DNA of 64,000 nt from Candidatus Microthrix parvicella Bio17-1 (GCF_000299415.1 NZ_AMPG01000002.1:186001-250000), one strand, 5' to 3'. Shown: positions 31,734-40,205, numbered from the stretch's first letter. Notes: generated from the sequence alone by a model not told the origin. Translations and numbers: made by a program.

Positions 31734-31993
31734 TCCCAGCCCAGGTCGACCTTCGCCTGCTCCCACGGCAGGTTCTCGCCCTCCTCCTCCATCGCCTCGT
31801 CGAACGCGCGTGCGTCCTCGATTTCCTCCAAGGCTTCGCGCATGGCATCGAAGTGTTCGGGGCTGACCACCACTGCTTGAGCCCGGCCACGGCGGGCGAT
31901 CACCACCGGCTCGCGCTGAGCCCGCTCGATCACGCTTGCAAGGTTCTTTCGAGCTTCCGCAACGCCTACGTTCGACATACCGAGAGCGTACAT
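31730..31993 (-). CDS. Phd/YefM-type antitoxin
   Basis: The 87-aa protein has the Phd/YefM N-terminal DNA-binding fold (VGVAEARKNLASVIERAQ, then PVVIARRGRAQAVVVSP) and an acidic C-terminal half (EEIEDARAFDEAMEEEGE) that would neutralise the basic toxin. An inner ATG at 31978 fits the family start better than the one at 31993. The pair is probably self-repressing. Confidence 0.85.
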   Translation of the reverse strand: MYALGMSNVGVAEARKNLASVIERAQREPVVIARRGRAQAVVVSPEHFDAMREALEEIEDARAFDEAMEEEGENLPWEQAKVDLGWE

Positions 31994-32068
31994 CTGTGTT
32001 GGTTGACATGTACATGAGGTCGATGCCGAAGTCCATCGCGGTATGGCCCAACGATCGAGCCGGCTCGG

Positions 32069-33060
32069 TCAGTCGGTCGCTTGACCGAGCACCTCCACCG
32101 CACGGCGAAGGTCATTCCAGGGCTGATCGGCTTGGGGCGCCAGGCGGCTCCGACCCCGAGCGATTCCATCGCAATCGGGGCATGGTGAAGCTGGGATGCC
32201 GTGACCCGCACCCCGCGTTCGGCCAGTTCCCGCTGCGTACGCCCCACCGTGTCGGCGTGGGTGCCGATCGCTCCGCTCGGCGCCAGCGACACGATGCCCG
32301 AGGCCGTGGCCGGGTCGTCGATGATGCGCCATCCCGGCAACTCCCCGAGCTCGTGACGAAGCCAAACCGCCCGCTCGACGATCGCCTCGTGGGTGGCCCG
32401 CACCCCTCGAGGGCCACGCAACCACTTGCGCGACGTCCCGATCACCGCGTCTGGGTCGAGTGCAGCCAGATCGTCGTCCAGTTGCCCGAAGGACTGGCAT
32501 GCATCGAGCACCACCCACGTTTCTGTCGGGCGGCCATCCAACGCACGGACGAGTTCGGACACCGCATTGGTCGAACCGGCATGGGCGTGGGCCAGGCTGA
32601 GCCAAACCAGGCCCACCCGCCCAGCGCTCACCAGCTGCCCCAGCTGATCGATGTCGAGGCGCCCCTCCGGCGTCAGACCCAGCAACCGAATGCCCGCACC
32701 CGATCGGGCCGCCAGCCGCCGCAACAGCTCGTGGTTGGGCCCGAACTCCCTCGGGTCGGTGACGATGAAACCGCCGGACGGGCTCGAACCTGCCGTAGCC
32801 ATCGCTTGAAACAGCGACACGGTGGCGGAAGTGCCCGAGTCGCTCAGGGAGACGTTGCCGTGCTCCAGCCCGAGCAGCGACGCCACCCTCCGACGCGCCA
32901 CGACCAGCTCGGCGGCGGAGTCGTAGCCACCGACCTCGGCCTCACGTGCCAGGTGGCTGACCATCCGGTCGATCACCCCGGGGTCGGCGTCGCAGCGCCA
33001 CAGGCGGTCAGCAGCACGTCGCTCTCCGATGAAGGTGTCATAGCCAACGATACCGGGCAA
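32069..33060 (-). pseudogene. Class V aminotransferase-fold protein (EgtE-like) with a frameshift near the end
   Basis: The first 300 codons encode a PLP-dependent class V fold: 'SDSGTSATVSLFQA', WLSLAHAHAG, VVLDACQSFGQ (Asp for the PLP nitrogen) and TSRKWLRGPRG, where Lys binds PLP. This signature is shared with ergothioneine EgtE-like lyases and isopenicillin epimerase-like proteins. At about 32130 the expected C-terminal helix (WNDLRRAVEVLGQATD) appears in the adjacent frame and ends at 32069, while the original frame runs on to 31966 without homology. One base near a CCCC run has been gained or lost. No egtB, egtC or egtD is adjacent. Confidence 0.75.
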
Positions 33061-33140
33061 GGACCTGATAACCAGATGGCGAACGCATCAGCACCGCTCG
33101 CTCGGGGGAAAGCACGCTGTCGTTCCCCCAGCGGTTGAAG

Positions 33141-33383
33141 TCAGTTCTCGTAGTTCTCGACCGTCGGCGCCGGGCGTTCGCTGGCGAAGTCCGGGTCCAG
33201 GTCGAACTCCCGCCGAGCGCGACGCTGGCGGAGCAGGTCCCAGCACTGATCCAGCTCGACCTCGATCTGGGCGACCCGCTGCCGGTCGGCGTCAGTGGCG
33301 CTGCCATCGGCTTCCTTCTGGCGCAGCTTCTGCTCCTCCTCGGTGAGTGCATTGATCGCTGCAAGCTGGGTGTTCTCGGCCAT
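33141..33383 (-). CDS. DUF2630 family protein
   Basis: This 80-aa protein has the short coiled coil typical of the actinobacterial DUF2630 family, ending in the diagnostic segment VELDQCWDLLRQRRARREF, with an 'RPAPTVENY' tail. The family is widespread in actinobacteria and its function is not known. The start is ATG at 33383. No operon partner. Confidence 0.88.
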   Translation of the reverse strand: MAENTQLAAINALTEEEQKLRQKEADGSATDADRQRVAQIEVELDQCWDLLRQRRARREFDLDPDFASERPAPTVENYEN

Positions 33384-33544
33384 GACCGTCCCCCGTGTCG
33401 TCGATGGTGCCAGATGATTTTACTGATCTGCCGGTCCAACCTCCCGGCCATCCTCGACGACGCTGTCATCAGATCGTCCGGAGTTGCGAGCGCTTCGTGC
33501 CTGGCAAGCCGTGGCGCAGGCGCTCGGACGTAGGCTCGCCGGCG

Positions 33545-34183
33545 ATGGGCTATTCCAAGTCACTCGCTCTGGAGTCGTGGCTTACGTCGCGTAGAAAGTC
33601 GATTGCGCGAATCGCCGAAGCACATGTGGCTATGGGAGAGGTCGACGGACCTGGCCGTCCGCTTGAGCTCGGGCGGCCACTGGCACACTCCTACATCCTG
33701 CGTTTGGTAGCCGAGTTTCAGGGCTTCACCCGGGACTTGCACGATCTCTCTGCAGAGCACATCGTGAGTGTCGCCGCTCCTCCGCCGGAGCTGAACGCGC
33801 TGTTGACAGCTGCAATCACGCGCGGTCGTGCCATCGATTCCGGTAACGCCACCATGACAGCCCTGCGCATGGATTTCGGTCGCCTGGGCGTGCGCAACCT
33901 TGAAGGCAAACTCGGAACCATCAATGCCGCTTGGGCCAGACCGGGAGGCAAGGATCCCGGCAAGTTCGACGCGCTGGTGTCGCTTCGAAACGCGCTCGCC
34001 CACGGCAACCAACGCCAGGTAGACGAGTACCAACGCCAGGTAGACGAGTACCGACGGCAGGGTCACCTGGACACCGTCTCGTGGGCTCGCAACCAGCTAC
34101 CGGTTCTCAATCGTCTATCTCGTGCCCTCGACACGATCTTGTGGGAGCATCTACGAACACGAACAGGAGTGCCGCCGTGGTAG
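33545..34183 (+). CDS. HEPN-like protein with an RX4H motif
   Basis: The 212-aa all-helical protein contains RNALAHGN (Arg148-x4-His153) following a hydrophobic helix, the Rx4-6H motif of HEPN RNases, and resembles RiboL-PSP/MAE-type HEPN proteins. ATG at 33545 is chosen because the upstream frame has no helical character and follows the minus-strand gene. A 21-bp tandem duplication (34009-34050) repeats QRQVDEY just after the motif. The next gene overlaps its last bases. HEPN proteins act as toxins or in antiviral responses; this role is inferred. Confidence 0.65.
   Translation: MGYSKSLALESWLTSRRKSIARIAEAHVAMGEVDGPGRPLELGRPLAHSYILRLVAEFQGFTRDLHDLSAEHIVSVAAPPPELNALLTAAITRGRAIDSGNATMTALRMDFGRLGVRNLEGKLGTINAAWARPGGKDPGKFDALVSLRNALAHGNQRQVDEYQRQVDEYRRQGHLDTVSWARNQLPVLNRLSRALDTILWEHLRTRTGVPPW
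34009..34050. repeat. 21-bp tandem duplication inside the HEPN-like gene
   Basis: CAACGCCAGGTAGACGAGTAC occurs twice in direct succession, followed by a third partial copy (CGACGGCAG). It inserts seven residues directly after the RX4H motif. Confidence 0.8.
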
Positions 34184-34371
34184 GACCAAGCAGAATTTTG
34201 AAGGTCGGAGACCGCGTCACCGTTCCCTGGGGGCCGGAGGAATTGGACGGGCGGGTGGTCGCCGTTTGGGGTGAGCCCGCAACACACGTCCGGGTGGAAC
34301 TCGACCTGGGCGAAGGAGAGGAGCCGGAAGTCCTCCTGCTCAATCCGGGGATCGTTCGCCGCGCAGCGTAA
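34177..34371 (+). CDS. Small SH3-like beta protein coupled to the HEPN-like gene
   Basis: GTG at 34177 overlaps the stop of the HEPN-like gene by 7 bp. The 64-aa product (LKVGDRVTVPWGPEELDGRV, then HVRVELDL and EVLLLNPGIVRR) looks like an SH3/KOW-type small beta barrel. Translational coupling to a HEPN-like gene suggests that it could be an antitoxin or a regulatory partner. No family is recognised and the role is inference only. Confidence 0.6.
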   Translation: MVGPSRILKVGDRVTVPWGPEELDGRVVAVWGEPATHVRVELDLGEGEEPEVLLLNPGIVRRAA

Positions 34372-34419
34372 GCCACAGGGCAGCTGGAACCGTTCAGCGC
34401 TGTGCCGAACGGATGCCTC

Positions 34420-35799
34420 TTAGGCCATCCCGGCGTCCGGGCCCACCACGGCAGACGGGAGTGAGACGACGAAGCGGGCCCCTCCGAGGGGACTGTCGAC
34501 CAGCCGGACTTTGCCGTCGAGGTCACCGACGATCTCGGCGACGATGGCCAGGCCCAGCCCGGTGCCCTGGTCGGCGGTGCGGGCGGCGTCGAGACGGGTG
34601 AACGGTTCGAACACCCGGTTCCGTTCTGGTTCGGGGACGCCCGGGCCGTCGTCGTCGACCGTGATGTCGACGGTCGTGTCGCCTCGCCCCACGGTGACGT
34701 CGGTGCGCGAGCGGCGGTGCCGGGCGGCGTTGTCGAGCAGGTTGGTGAGCACCCGATCGATCTGCGCTCCGTCGACCAAGGCGATCGCCGGACCGGTGCA
34801 CGCAAACGTCACGTCGGGCTCGACCCTGCGGTCGACCACCGTCCGGGTGAGCGCTTCAAGATCGGTGGGAACACGCCGTTTGTGGGTCTCGGACCCGTCG
34901 AGCCGGGCGAGGGTCAACAGGTCGGCGACCAGCGTCTCGAGTCGCTGGTGATCGATCAGCGAGTCGCCGATGGCGGCGAGCAGGTTGTCGACCGAGCCGG
35001 GGTGCAGCGCAGCCACCTCCAGCACCGCACGCGACGACGCCAGGGGGCTGCGCATCTCGTGGGAGGCGTCGGCCACAAAGCGTTGCTGACGCGCCGACGA
35101 CGCCTCGAGCCGGGCCAGCATCTCGTTCATCGTGATGGCCAGCCGGGCGATCTCGTCGGAGCTTCCCGGCTCGGGCACCCGACGATGCAGGTCGGCCTGG
35201 GTGATGTCGGCCACCTCGTCGGTGATGGCGCCCACCGGGCGAAGCGCCAGGCCCACCAGCAACCTGGTGGTGGCGGCCACCAGCAGGATCAGCGCCGGAA
35301 CACCCCACAACAGCGTGCGCGTCAGCGTGGCCAGGGTGTCGTCGGCCGATTCGAGCGATGCGGCGGCCTGGACGGTCACCCGCTTGCCCCCGGCCACCGC
35401 CGTCGTCGCCACGATGAGGTACCGATCGTCCTCCTCCATCGGGAGGCCGGTCATGATCACGGACTCGTGGTCGCCGACGTCAGGCCGCAGCGTGCTGAGG
35501 GGGCTGTCGTCCTCGATGTTCTCGGTGGCGGCGATCACCTTCCCCTTGGCGTCGAGTACCTGGGTGGCGCCCGAGTCCTCGCCCGGAAACGACAGCGGAT
35601 TGGGCAGCGTGCCCGTGCGGGCGAGCGCGACGACATCGTCGGCCCGAACCCGGGCGGCCACGCGTTCGGCGTCGATCAGCCGGTGTCGAAGCAACCCGAC
35701 CAGCCCGAACGCCGCCAGGATGAGCGCCACCGACACCACACCGGCGGCCACCACCGTGGTTTGGTTGCGAACCGACCCAGGCAGTCGCACCCGTGTCAC
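34420..35799 (-). CDS. Sensor histidine kinase of two-component system 1
   Basis: GTG at 35799 overlaps the response regulator stop (GTGA) and gives 459 residues. Architecture: N-terminal transmembrane helix (about 17-37), an extracytoplasmic domain to about 155, a second transmembrane helix (ALILLVAATTRLLVGLAL), a HAMP domain (PVGAITDEVADIT...), the H-box ASHEMRSPL, an N-box (NLLDNAARH), DDDGPGVP and GTGLGLAIV. It is an EnvZ/MprB-type kinase. It is paralogous to the kinase at 37982-39337 along its whole length, so a local duplication is likely. Signal unknown. Confidence 0.92.
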   Translation of the reverse strand: MTRVRLPGSVRNQTTVVAAGVVSVALILAAFGLVGLLRHRLIDAERVAARVRADDVVALARTGTLPNPLSFPGEDSGATQVLDAKGKVIAATENIEDDSPLSTLRPDVGDHESVIMTGLPMEEDDRYLIVATTAVAGGKRVTVQAAASLESADDTLATLTRTLLWGVPALILLVAATTRLLVGLALRPVGAITDEVADITQADLHRRVPEPGSSDEIARLAITMNEMLARLEASSARQQRFVADASHEMRSPLASSRAVLEVAALHPGSVDNLLAAIGDSLIDHQRLETLVADLLTLARLDGSETHKRRVPTDLEALTRTVVDRRVEPDVTFACTGPAIALVDGAQIDRVLTNLLDNAARHRRSRTDVTVGRGDTTVDITVDDDGPGVPEPERNRVFEPFTRLDAARTADQGTGLGLAIVAEIVGDLDGKVRLVDSPLGGARFVVSLPSAVVGPDAGMA

Positions 35800-36467
35800 T
35801 GCCCGGCCAGCTGATACCCGGCGCCGCGGATGGTGCGGATGGTGTCGGTGCCAAAAGGAGCATCGATCTTTCGGCGCAGCGCGCTGATGTGCACCTCCAC
35901 GACGTTGAGGTCCCCGTCGTAGGCGGCATCCCATACGTGCTCGACGATGCGGGACTTGGTCACCACATCCCCCTGCGATCGCAGGAGGAACTCGAGCACC
36001 GAGAACTCCTTGGCCGTCAGCTCGATGTTGGTGTCCCCCCGGACACACGAGTGGGTCGCCGGGTCCACCACCAGGTCGCCGACGCTCAGCTTGGTCGGCC
36101 GTTCGACGGCACCGCGCCGCAACAATGCTCGGATGTGGGCGACGAGCACGACGAAGGAGAAGGGCTTCGACAGGTACCCGTCGGCCCCGGTGTCGAGCGC
36201 CTCGGCCTCGTCCCACTCCCCGTCCTTCGCGGTCAGCATGAGGATCGGCGTCCACACGCCCGCTTCCCGGAGGTGGCTGCACACGGCGTAGCCGCTCATC
36301 CCGGGCAACATGATGTCCAACACGATCACGTCGTAGGCCACCTCGGTGGCCATCCACAGGCCCTCATCGCCGGTCGAGGCGATGTCGACGGCAAATCCCT
36401 CCGCCTCCAGCCCGCGCTGCACCGCCGCCGCCAGCCGAGGTTCGTCGTCGACTACCAGCACTCTCAT
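35796..36467 (-). CDS. OmpR-family response regulator of two-component system 1
   Basis: The 223-aa protein has a receiver domain (VDDEPRL; phosphoacceptor Asp in VIVLDIMLPG; Lys in LSKPFS) and a C-terminal winged helix ending in the DNA-contacting segment 'VVEVHISALRRKID' and RGAGYQL. It heads the operon with its kinase. The region upstream carries CTGAA-N6-CTGAA boxes (36524-36539 imperfect, 36580-36595), the spacing expected for tandem OmpR binding, so it probably controls itself and the divergent PepSY gene. Confidence 0.94.
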   Translation of the reverse strand: MRVLVVDDEPRLAAAVQRGLEAEGFAVDIASTGDEGLWMATEVAYDVIVLDIMLPGMSGYAVCSHLREAGVWTPILMLTAKDGEWDEAEALDTGADGYLSKPFSFVVLVAHIRALLRRGAVERPTKLSVGDLVVDPATHSCVRGDTNIELTAKEFSVLEFLLRSQGDVVTKSRIVEHVWDAAYDGDLNVVEVHISALRRKIDAPFGTDTIRTIRGAGYQLAGQ

Positions 36468-36523
36468 GTCCTACCCAGGTTCCTGTCGTCGGCGCTCATC
36501 GATGGAGAGTGTGCCCGCTCAAC

Positions 36524-36595
36524 CTGAGGCTCGACTGAAGACGAACCGGGACGGCTGTTGCAGGCCGATCCGACCGTACCTGAAGTTGGGCTGAA
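36524..36595. promoter_or_regulatory. Two direct-repeat operators (CTGAA-N6-CTGAA) between TCS1 and the PepSY gene
   Basis: CTGAG/CTGAA at 36524-36528 and 36535-36539, and CTGAA/CTGAA at 36580-36584 and 36591-36595, each with an 11-bp period, one helical turn. The same box occurs upstream of three other genes in this cluster. OmpR-family regulators bind such head-to-tail repeats. Confidence 0.6.
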
Positions 36596-36693
36596 GCCGA
36601 CCGGGTGTTCGGGGGCAGCTTCAGCGTGGCCACAGGATGGTGCTGCAGGGTGGCGTCATCGGAACCCTCCGATGCACACCAAAGGAGCCCAAC

Positions 36694-37473
36694 GTGGCAA
36701 CCACCCACAAGTTCAGGAAGATCGCCTACTCGTCCCTCTTCGGGCTGGGCCTCACCGCCGGAGGCGTAACGATCGCCTCGGCCGCAACCACACAGCAGGC
36801 CCCTCCGACCACCGCCGAGGCGCCCGCAGCGGCCGGGAGCCAGGACAAGGCCGACACCGGGACCGACGAGCGGAACGAGCCCGACGAAAAGAACGAGGCC
36901 GACGAGAAGCCCGACTACACCAGCTCGGTGACCATCGAGGTCACCCCCGAGGGCCCTGAGGGCAGCGACGCCGACGAGGCCGACGATTCCGAGGACAAGG
37001 CCGATACGGCCGAGCAGGCCAAGCTGGAGAAGGTCGCCAAGATCGACGCCGACGCAGCGTCGAAGGCCGCCACCGACAAGGTGCCCGGCACCGTCGACGA
37101 GGTTGAGCTGGACGAGGAGGGCGGCAACGTCGTCTACGAGGTTGACGTCGTCGCACAGGACGGCACCGAGACCGAGGTGATCGTCGACGCCGGCAACGGC
37201 AAGATCCTTGCCCAGGAGGTCGACAAGGACGCCGACGAGGCCAAGGCCGATAAGGCCGAGCAGGCCAAGTTGGAGAAGCTGGCCAAGATCGACGCCAACG
37301 CTGCTTCGAAGGCCGCCACCGACAAGGTGCCCGGCACCGCCGACAAGGTCGAGTTGGACGAGGAAGACGGCAAGGTGGTCTACGAAGTTGACGTGACCGC
37401 CAAGGACGGCACCCAGAGCGAGGTGCTCATCGACGCCACCAACGGCAAGATCCTCGCCGAGCAGGCCGACTAA
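36694..37473 (+). CDS. Secreted PepSY-domain protein with duplicated domains
   Basis: GTG at 36694 follows AAAGGAG. A basic N-terminus and hydrophobic segment (IAYSSLFGLGLTAGGVTIASA) form a signal peptide. A long acidic, Asp/Glu/Lys-rich linker precedes two PepSY domains (about 105-180 and 187-259). The DNA of the two domains is a 246-bp direct repeat (from 37009 and from 37255), so the duplication is recent. PepSY domains inhibit proteases or sense signals outside the cell. It is divergent from a two-component system and shares its operator, so it may be its output or its ligand. Confidence 0.82.
   Translation: MATTHKFRKIAYSSLFGLGLTAGGVTIASAATTQQAPPTTAEAPAAAGSQDKADTGTDERNEPDEKNEADEKPDYTSSVTIEVTPEGPEGSDADEADDSEDKADTAEQAKLEKVAKIDADAASKAATDKVPGTVDEVELDEEGGNVVYEVDVVAQDGTETEVIVDAGNGKILAQEVDKDADEAKADKAEQAKLEKLAKIDANAASKAATDKVPGTADKVELDEEDGKVVYEVDVTAKDGTQSEVLIDATNGKILAEQAD
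37009..37473 (+). repeat. 246-bp direct repeat within the PepSY gene
   Basis: Segments starting GCCGAGCAGGCCAAG at 37009 and 37255 are similar over their full length, including identical GCCACCGACAAGGTGCCCGG blocks. Confidence 0.8.
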
Positions 37474-37516
37474 GCCCGCAGAAATCGGCTCGCATGGAGC
37501 CGGCAGACAAGGAACG

Positions 37517-37548
37517 GCGACCGGCCGGGCATCAGCCCGGCCGGTCGC
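37517..37548 (+). terminator. Strong hairpin after the PepSY gene
   Basis: GCGACCGGCCGGGC, loop ATCA, and an exact 14-base complement. It lies 44 bp past the stop codon; a short TTT run follows a few bases later. Probable intrinsic terminator. Confidence 0.7.
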
Positions 37549-37563
37549 CCGCGTTTGCGGCGC

Positions 37564-37579
37564 TTCAGGGGGCCTTCAG
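37564..37579. promoter_or_regulatory. TTCAG-N6-TTCAG box upstream of the lone receiver gene
   Basis: TTCAG at 37564-37568 and 37575-37579, 11-bp period, the complement of the CTGAA boxes near 36580. It ends 22 bp before the start codon of the receiver gene. Confidence 0.55.
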
Positions 37580-37601
37580 CTGCGAGGCGCATGATCAACC
37601 C

Positions 37602-37985
37602 ATGACCCCCCATGCACCCCCTCCCAACCTCACGCGGATTCTGCTCATCGAGCCCGATTCCAGCCTCGCTGCGGCGTTGACGCTGTTCCTCGAGGCGTCA
37701 GGCCACCAGGTGGACGTGGCGGACACCACCTTTGTCGATGGCGAGCAGCGAGCCACAGCCGGCTATGACGCCATCGTGTTGGACGCCGACGAGTTGAGTG
37801 AGCCCGCCGCCGCGTTCATGGCCGCGTCTCCGATCCCCGTCGTCGTCTGCACTCGCTCCACCGAACCGGCGGTGCACGAGCAGTTCTGGTCGTTCGGCGC
37901 ACGGACCGTGCTGCTGAAACCGTTCCCCATGGAGGAGCTCGGGTCGGCCATCTTTGTGGCGCTGATGGTTGGAAGCGATCGCTAG
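37602..37985 (+). CDS. Stand-alone receiver-domain protein
   Basis: From ATG at 37602 the 127-aa product is a single CheY-like receiver: strand 1 'RILLIEPDSSL' (Glu-Pro-Asp in place of the usual Asp pair), phosphoacceptor Asp in IVLDADEL, Thr/Ser-type switch in VVVCTRST and Lys in LLKPFPMEEL. No output domain follows. It lies between two OmpR-type systems and converges on the second kinase gene with a 4-bp overlap. It could act as a phosphate sink or single-domain messenger for either kinase; this is inference. Confidence 0.8.
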   Translation: MTPHAPPPNLTRILLIEPDSSLAAALTLFLEASGHQVDVADTTFVDGEQRATAGYDAIVLDADELSEPAAAFMAASPIPVVVCTRSTEPAVHEQFWSFGARTVLLKPFPMEELGSAIFVALMVGSDR

Positions 37986-39337
37986 CGGCGAGCGTCGGGG
38001 AACGTTGCAGTAAAGCGGGCGCCTCCGAGCGTCGGGCTCGTCCCGGCGTTGACGGTTCCGTCGTGATCGGCGACAACCTCGGCAACGATGGCGAGGCCGA
38101 GTCCGGACCCGCCCGCGTCGCGTGACCTCGACTCGTCGAGGCGAACGAACCGCTCGAAGACCCGTTCGCGGTCGTCTTTTGCGATGCCGGCGCCGTCGTC
38201 GTCGACCGCCAACACCACATGTCCGTCGTCGGTGCTGGTCAGCGAGATGTCGACCTGAGACTTGGCGTGGCGGAGGGCATTGTCGAGCAGGTTGCGGACC
38301 ACCCGAACGACCTGGCCCTCGTCGCAGCAAATCTGCCCGGCCGAGACGCCGGCGATGCCCACGGTTGTGTCGCTGACAACCTGCTGTACCTGGCTGAGGA
38401 TCACATCGTCCAGGTCGATCGGCTTCCAGCCGACCCGCGGGTCGGGTCCGGTGCGTCCGTCACGTCGGGCGAGCAGCAGGAGGTCCTCGACCAGGTGCTG
38501 CATGCGAAGATTCTCGTCGAGGACCTCGCCTGCGATCTCACGCAGCAACTCGGGGTTGTCGCTTCCGAGCCCAACTTCGAGTTCGTGGCGGATCACCGCG
38601 ATCGGGGTGCGCAGCTCGTGGGAGGCGTCGGAGACGAAATGGGCCTGGGCGACATCCGCCGACTCCAGCCGGTCGAGCATGGCGTTCATCGTTCTGGCGA
38701 GGCGCCCGATCTCGTCGCCGGAGGTGGGCTCGGGCACCCGGCGGTGCAGGTCGCCGCCTCCGATGTCGGCGACCTCCGAGCGGATCGCTTCCACGGGGCG
38801 CAGCGTGCGATCGACGACGAGCCAGGTGACCACTGCGATGAGTGCCAGCAGCACCGGCAGGCCGATCACCAGCGAACGGACGGTGGTGGCGGCGACGCGG
38901 TCGACGTTCTCGAGGTTGGTGCCAACGACGATCGCATACTTCGGGGTGCCCTCGGTGAGGTGAACATGGACGCGAAAGTTCTCGGGGTCGAGGCCTGCCA
39001 CCAGCATGGTGACGGTGGTGCCATCGCCTCCTGCGACGACGCGCTGCCGCCCGGCCATGTTTGCGCTGGCAGTCACCACCTCGCCGTTGGACACATCGAT
39101 GACCTGGACGAAATCGTCCTGCTCGTCCTCCACCGACAGCTGACTTGGAGGGGTGCCGTCCTCCATCAGCGATTCGATGTCCTGGACCCTTATCTCCAGG
39201 GCGGTGTCGATCGCCCTGGTCTGCGAGGTGCGCAGTTGATGAACGAGGAGGATGCCGGCCAAAGTCATGGCGATCGCGACGATCACGACGGCCCCAACGC
39301 TGGCTCGGACCCGAAGCCCAGCGAGGCGGGCCCTCAC
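37982..39337 (-). CDS. Sensor histidine kinase of two-component system 2
   Basis: The 451-aa kinase starts at GTG 39337, overlapping the response regulator stop. It has a first transmembrane helix (VGAVVIVAIAMTLAGILLV), an extracytoplasmic sensor of about 120 residues, a second transmembrane helix (LVIGLPVLLALIAVVTWLV), HAMP, ASHELRTPI (phospho-His), NLLDNALRH, DDDGAGI and GSGLGLAIV. It is paralogous to the TCS1 kinase. The sensor domains differ more than the kinase cores, so the two probably read different signals. Confidence 0.92.
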   Translation of the reverse strand: MRARLAGLRVRASVGAVVIVAIAMTLAGILLVHQLRTSQTRAIDTALEIRVQDIESLMEDGTPPSQLSVEDEQDDFVQVIDVSNGEVVTASANMAGRQRVVAGGDGTTVTMLVAGLDPENFRVHVHLTEGTPKYAIVVGTNLENVDRVAATTVRSLVIGLPVLLALIAVVTWLVVDRTLRPVEAIRSEVADIGGGDLHRRVPEPTSGDEIGRLARTMNAMLDRLESADVAQAHFVSDASHELRTPIAVIRHELEVGLGSDNPELLREIAGEVLDENLRMQHLVEDLLLLARRDGRTGPDPRVGWKPIDLDDVILSQVQQVVSDTTVGIAGVSAGQICCDEGQVVRVVRNLLDNALRHAKSQVDISLTSTDDGHVVLAVDDDGAGIAKDDRERVFERFVRLDESRSRDAGGSGLGLAIVAEVVADHDGTVNAGTSPTLGGARFTATFPDARR

Positions 39338-40011
39338 GACGTGGTGCCGACCAGGCGGTACCCGGCGCCGCGCACGGTCTGGATCGATTCGGTGCCGTAG
39401 GGGATATCGATCTTCTTGCGCAGGTGACGGACATACACCTCGACGATGTTCGGGTCACCGTCGAAGGCGTAGTCCCACACGTGGTCGAGGATCTCGGCCT
39501 TTGACCGCACCATCCCGACGTTGCTTATCAGGTACTCGAGCACTGCAAACTCGCGGGCGGTCAGTTCGATCTCGTCGTCGTCTCGCCAGGCCCGACGCTG
39601 CGACGGGTTCACCCGGAGTCCGCCAGCGCTCAGCTGCACCGCACGTTCCGTTTTACCGCGTCGCAGCAACGCACGAATGCGCGCGACGAGCACCAAGTGC
39701 GAGAACGGCTTGCGGAGGAAGTCGTCGGCGCCGGTGTCGAGCGCCTCGGTCTCGTCAAGCTCGCCGTCCTTGGCGGTGAGCATCAGGATCGGCGTCCAGT
39801 CCCCGCCGTCGCGCAGGTCGCCGCACAACTTGAAGCCGTTGATACCCGGCAACATGATGTCGAGAACGATGGCGTCGTAGGTGTTTTCGGTCGCCATCGC
39901 CTTGCCGTCGGTGCCGTCCAAGGCCACATCGACTGCGAAGCCGTCGGCCTCCAAGCCGCGCTTCAGCGAAACGGCGAGCCGCTTCTCGTCCTCAACGACC
40001 AGCAGTTTCAC
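39334..40011 (-). CDS. OmpR-family response regulator of two-component system 2
   Basis: The 225-aa regulator has receiver residues VEDEKRL, the phosphoacceptor in IVLDIMLPG and LRKPFSH, and a winged helix ending 'IVEVYVRHLRKKID' and RGAGYRL. The recognition region is close to that of the TCS1 regulator, which fits a shared DNA site. CTGAA-N6-CTGAA and TTCAG-N6-TTCAG boxes lie upstream (40088-40190), between it and the divergent prenyltransferase gene. Confidence 0.94.
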   Translation of the reverse strand: MKLLVVEDEKRLAVSLKRGLEADGFAVDVALDGTDGKAMATENTYDAIVLDIMLPGINGFKLCGDLRDGGDWTPILMLTAKDGELDETEALDTGADDFLRKPFSHLVLVARIRALLRRGKTERAVQLSAGGLRVNPSQRRAWRDDDEIELTAREFAVLEYLISNVGMVRSKAEILDHVWDYAFDGDPNIVEVYVRHLRKKIDIPYGTESIQTVRGAGYRLVGTTS

Positions 40012-40087
40012 ATTGCGCCTCGTGGTGTGGGTTCGGCCGTGCCGGCCAACACCGGTTGGGGCCTGTATAGATCATGACACCGGCGAC

Positions 40088-40190
40088 CTGAACACGGGCT
40101 GAAACTTCCCGTCCGACCCGCAGGGTGACGGGTCCGACGTTGAGCGTGGCGCGTTCAGCTGCGGTTCAGTTCGCATCAGCGTCCCTTCAG
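40088..40190. promoter_or_regulatory. Operator array between TCS2 and the prenyltransferase operon
   Basis: CTGAA at 40088-40092 and 40099-40103. In reverse orientation, TTCAG at 40154-40158 and 40165-40169, ATCAG at 40175-40179 and TTCAG at 40186-40190. All pairs keep 10-11 bp spacing. Four consecutive half-sites in one helical phase just upstream of the operon are a strong sign of cooperative OmpR-type binding. Confidence 0.62.
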
Positions 40191-40205
40191 GTTCCGAGGC
40201 GCACG

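Noticed and set aside
31966-32068. Extended C-terminus of the aminotransferase-like protein
   Set aside because: Family-like sequence ends in the other frame at 32069. The extension overlaps the antitoxin region and has no homology.
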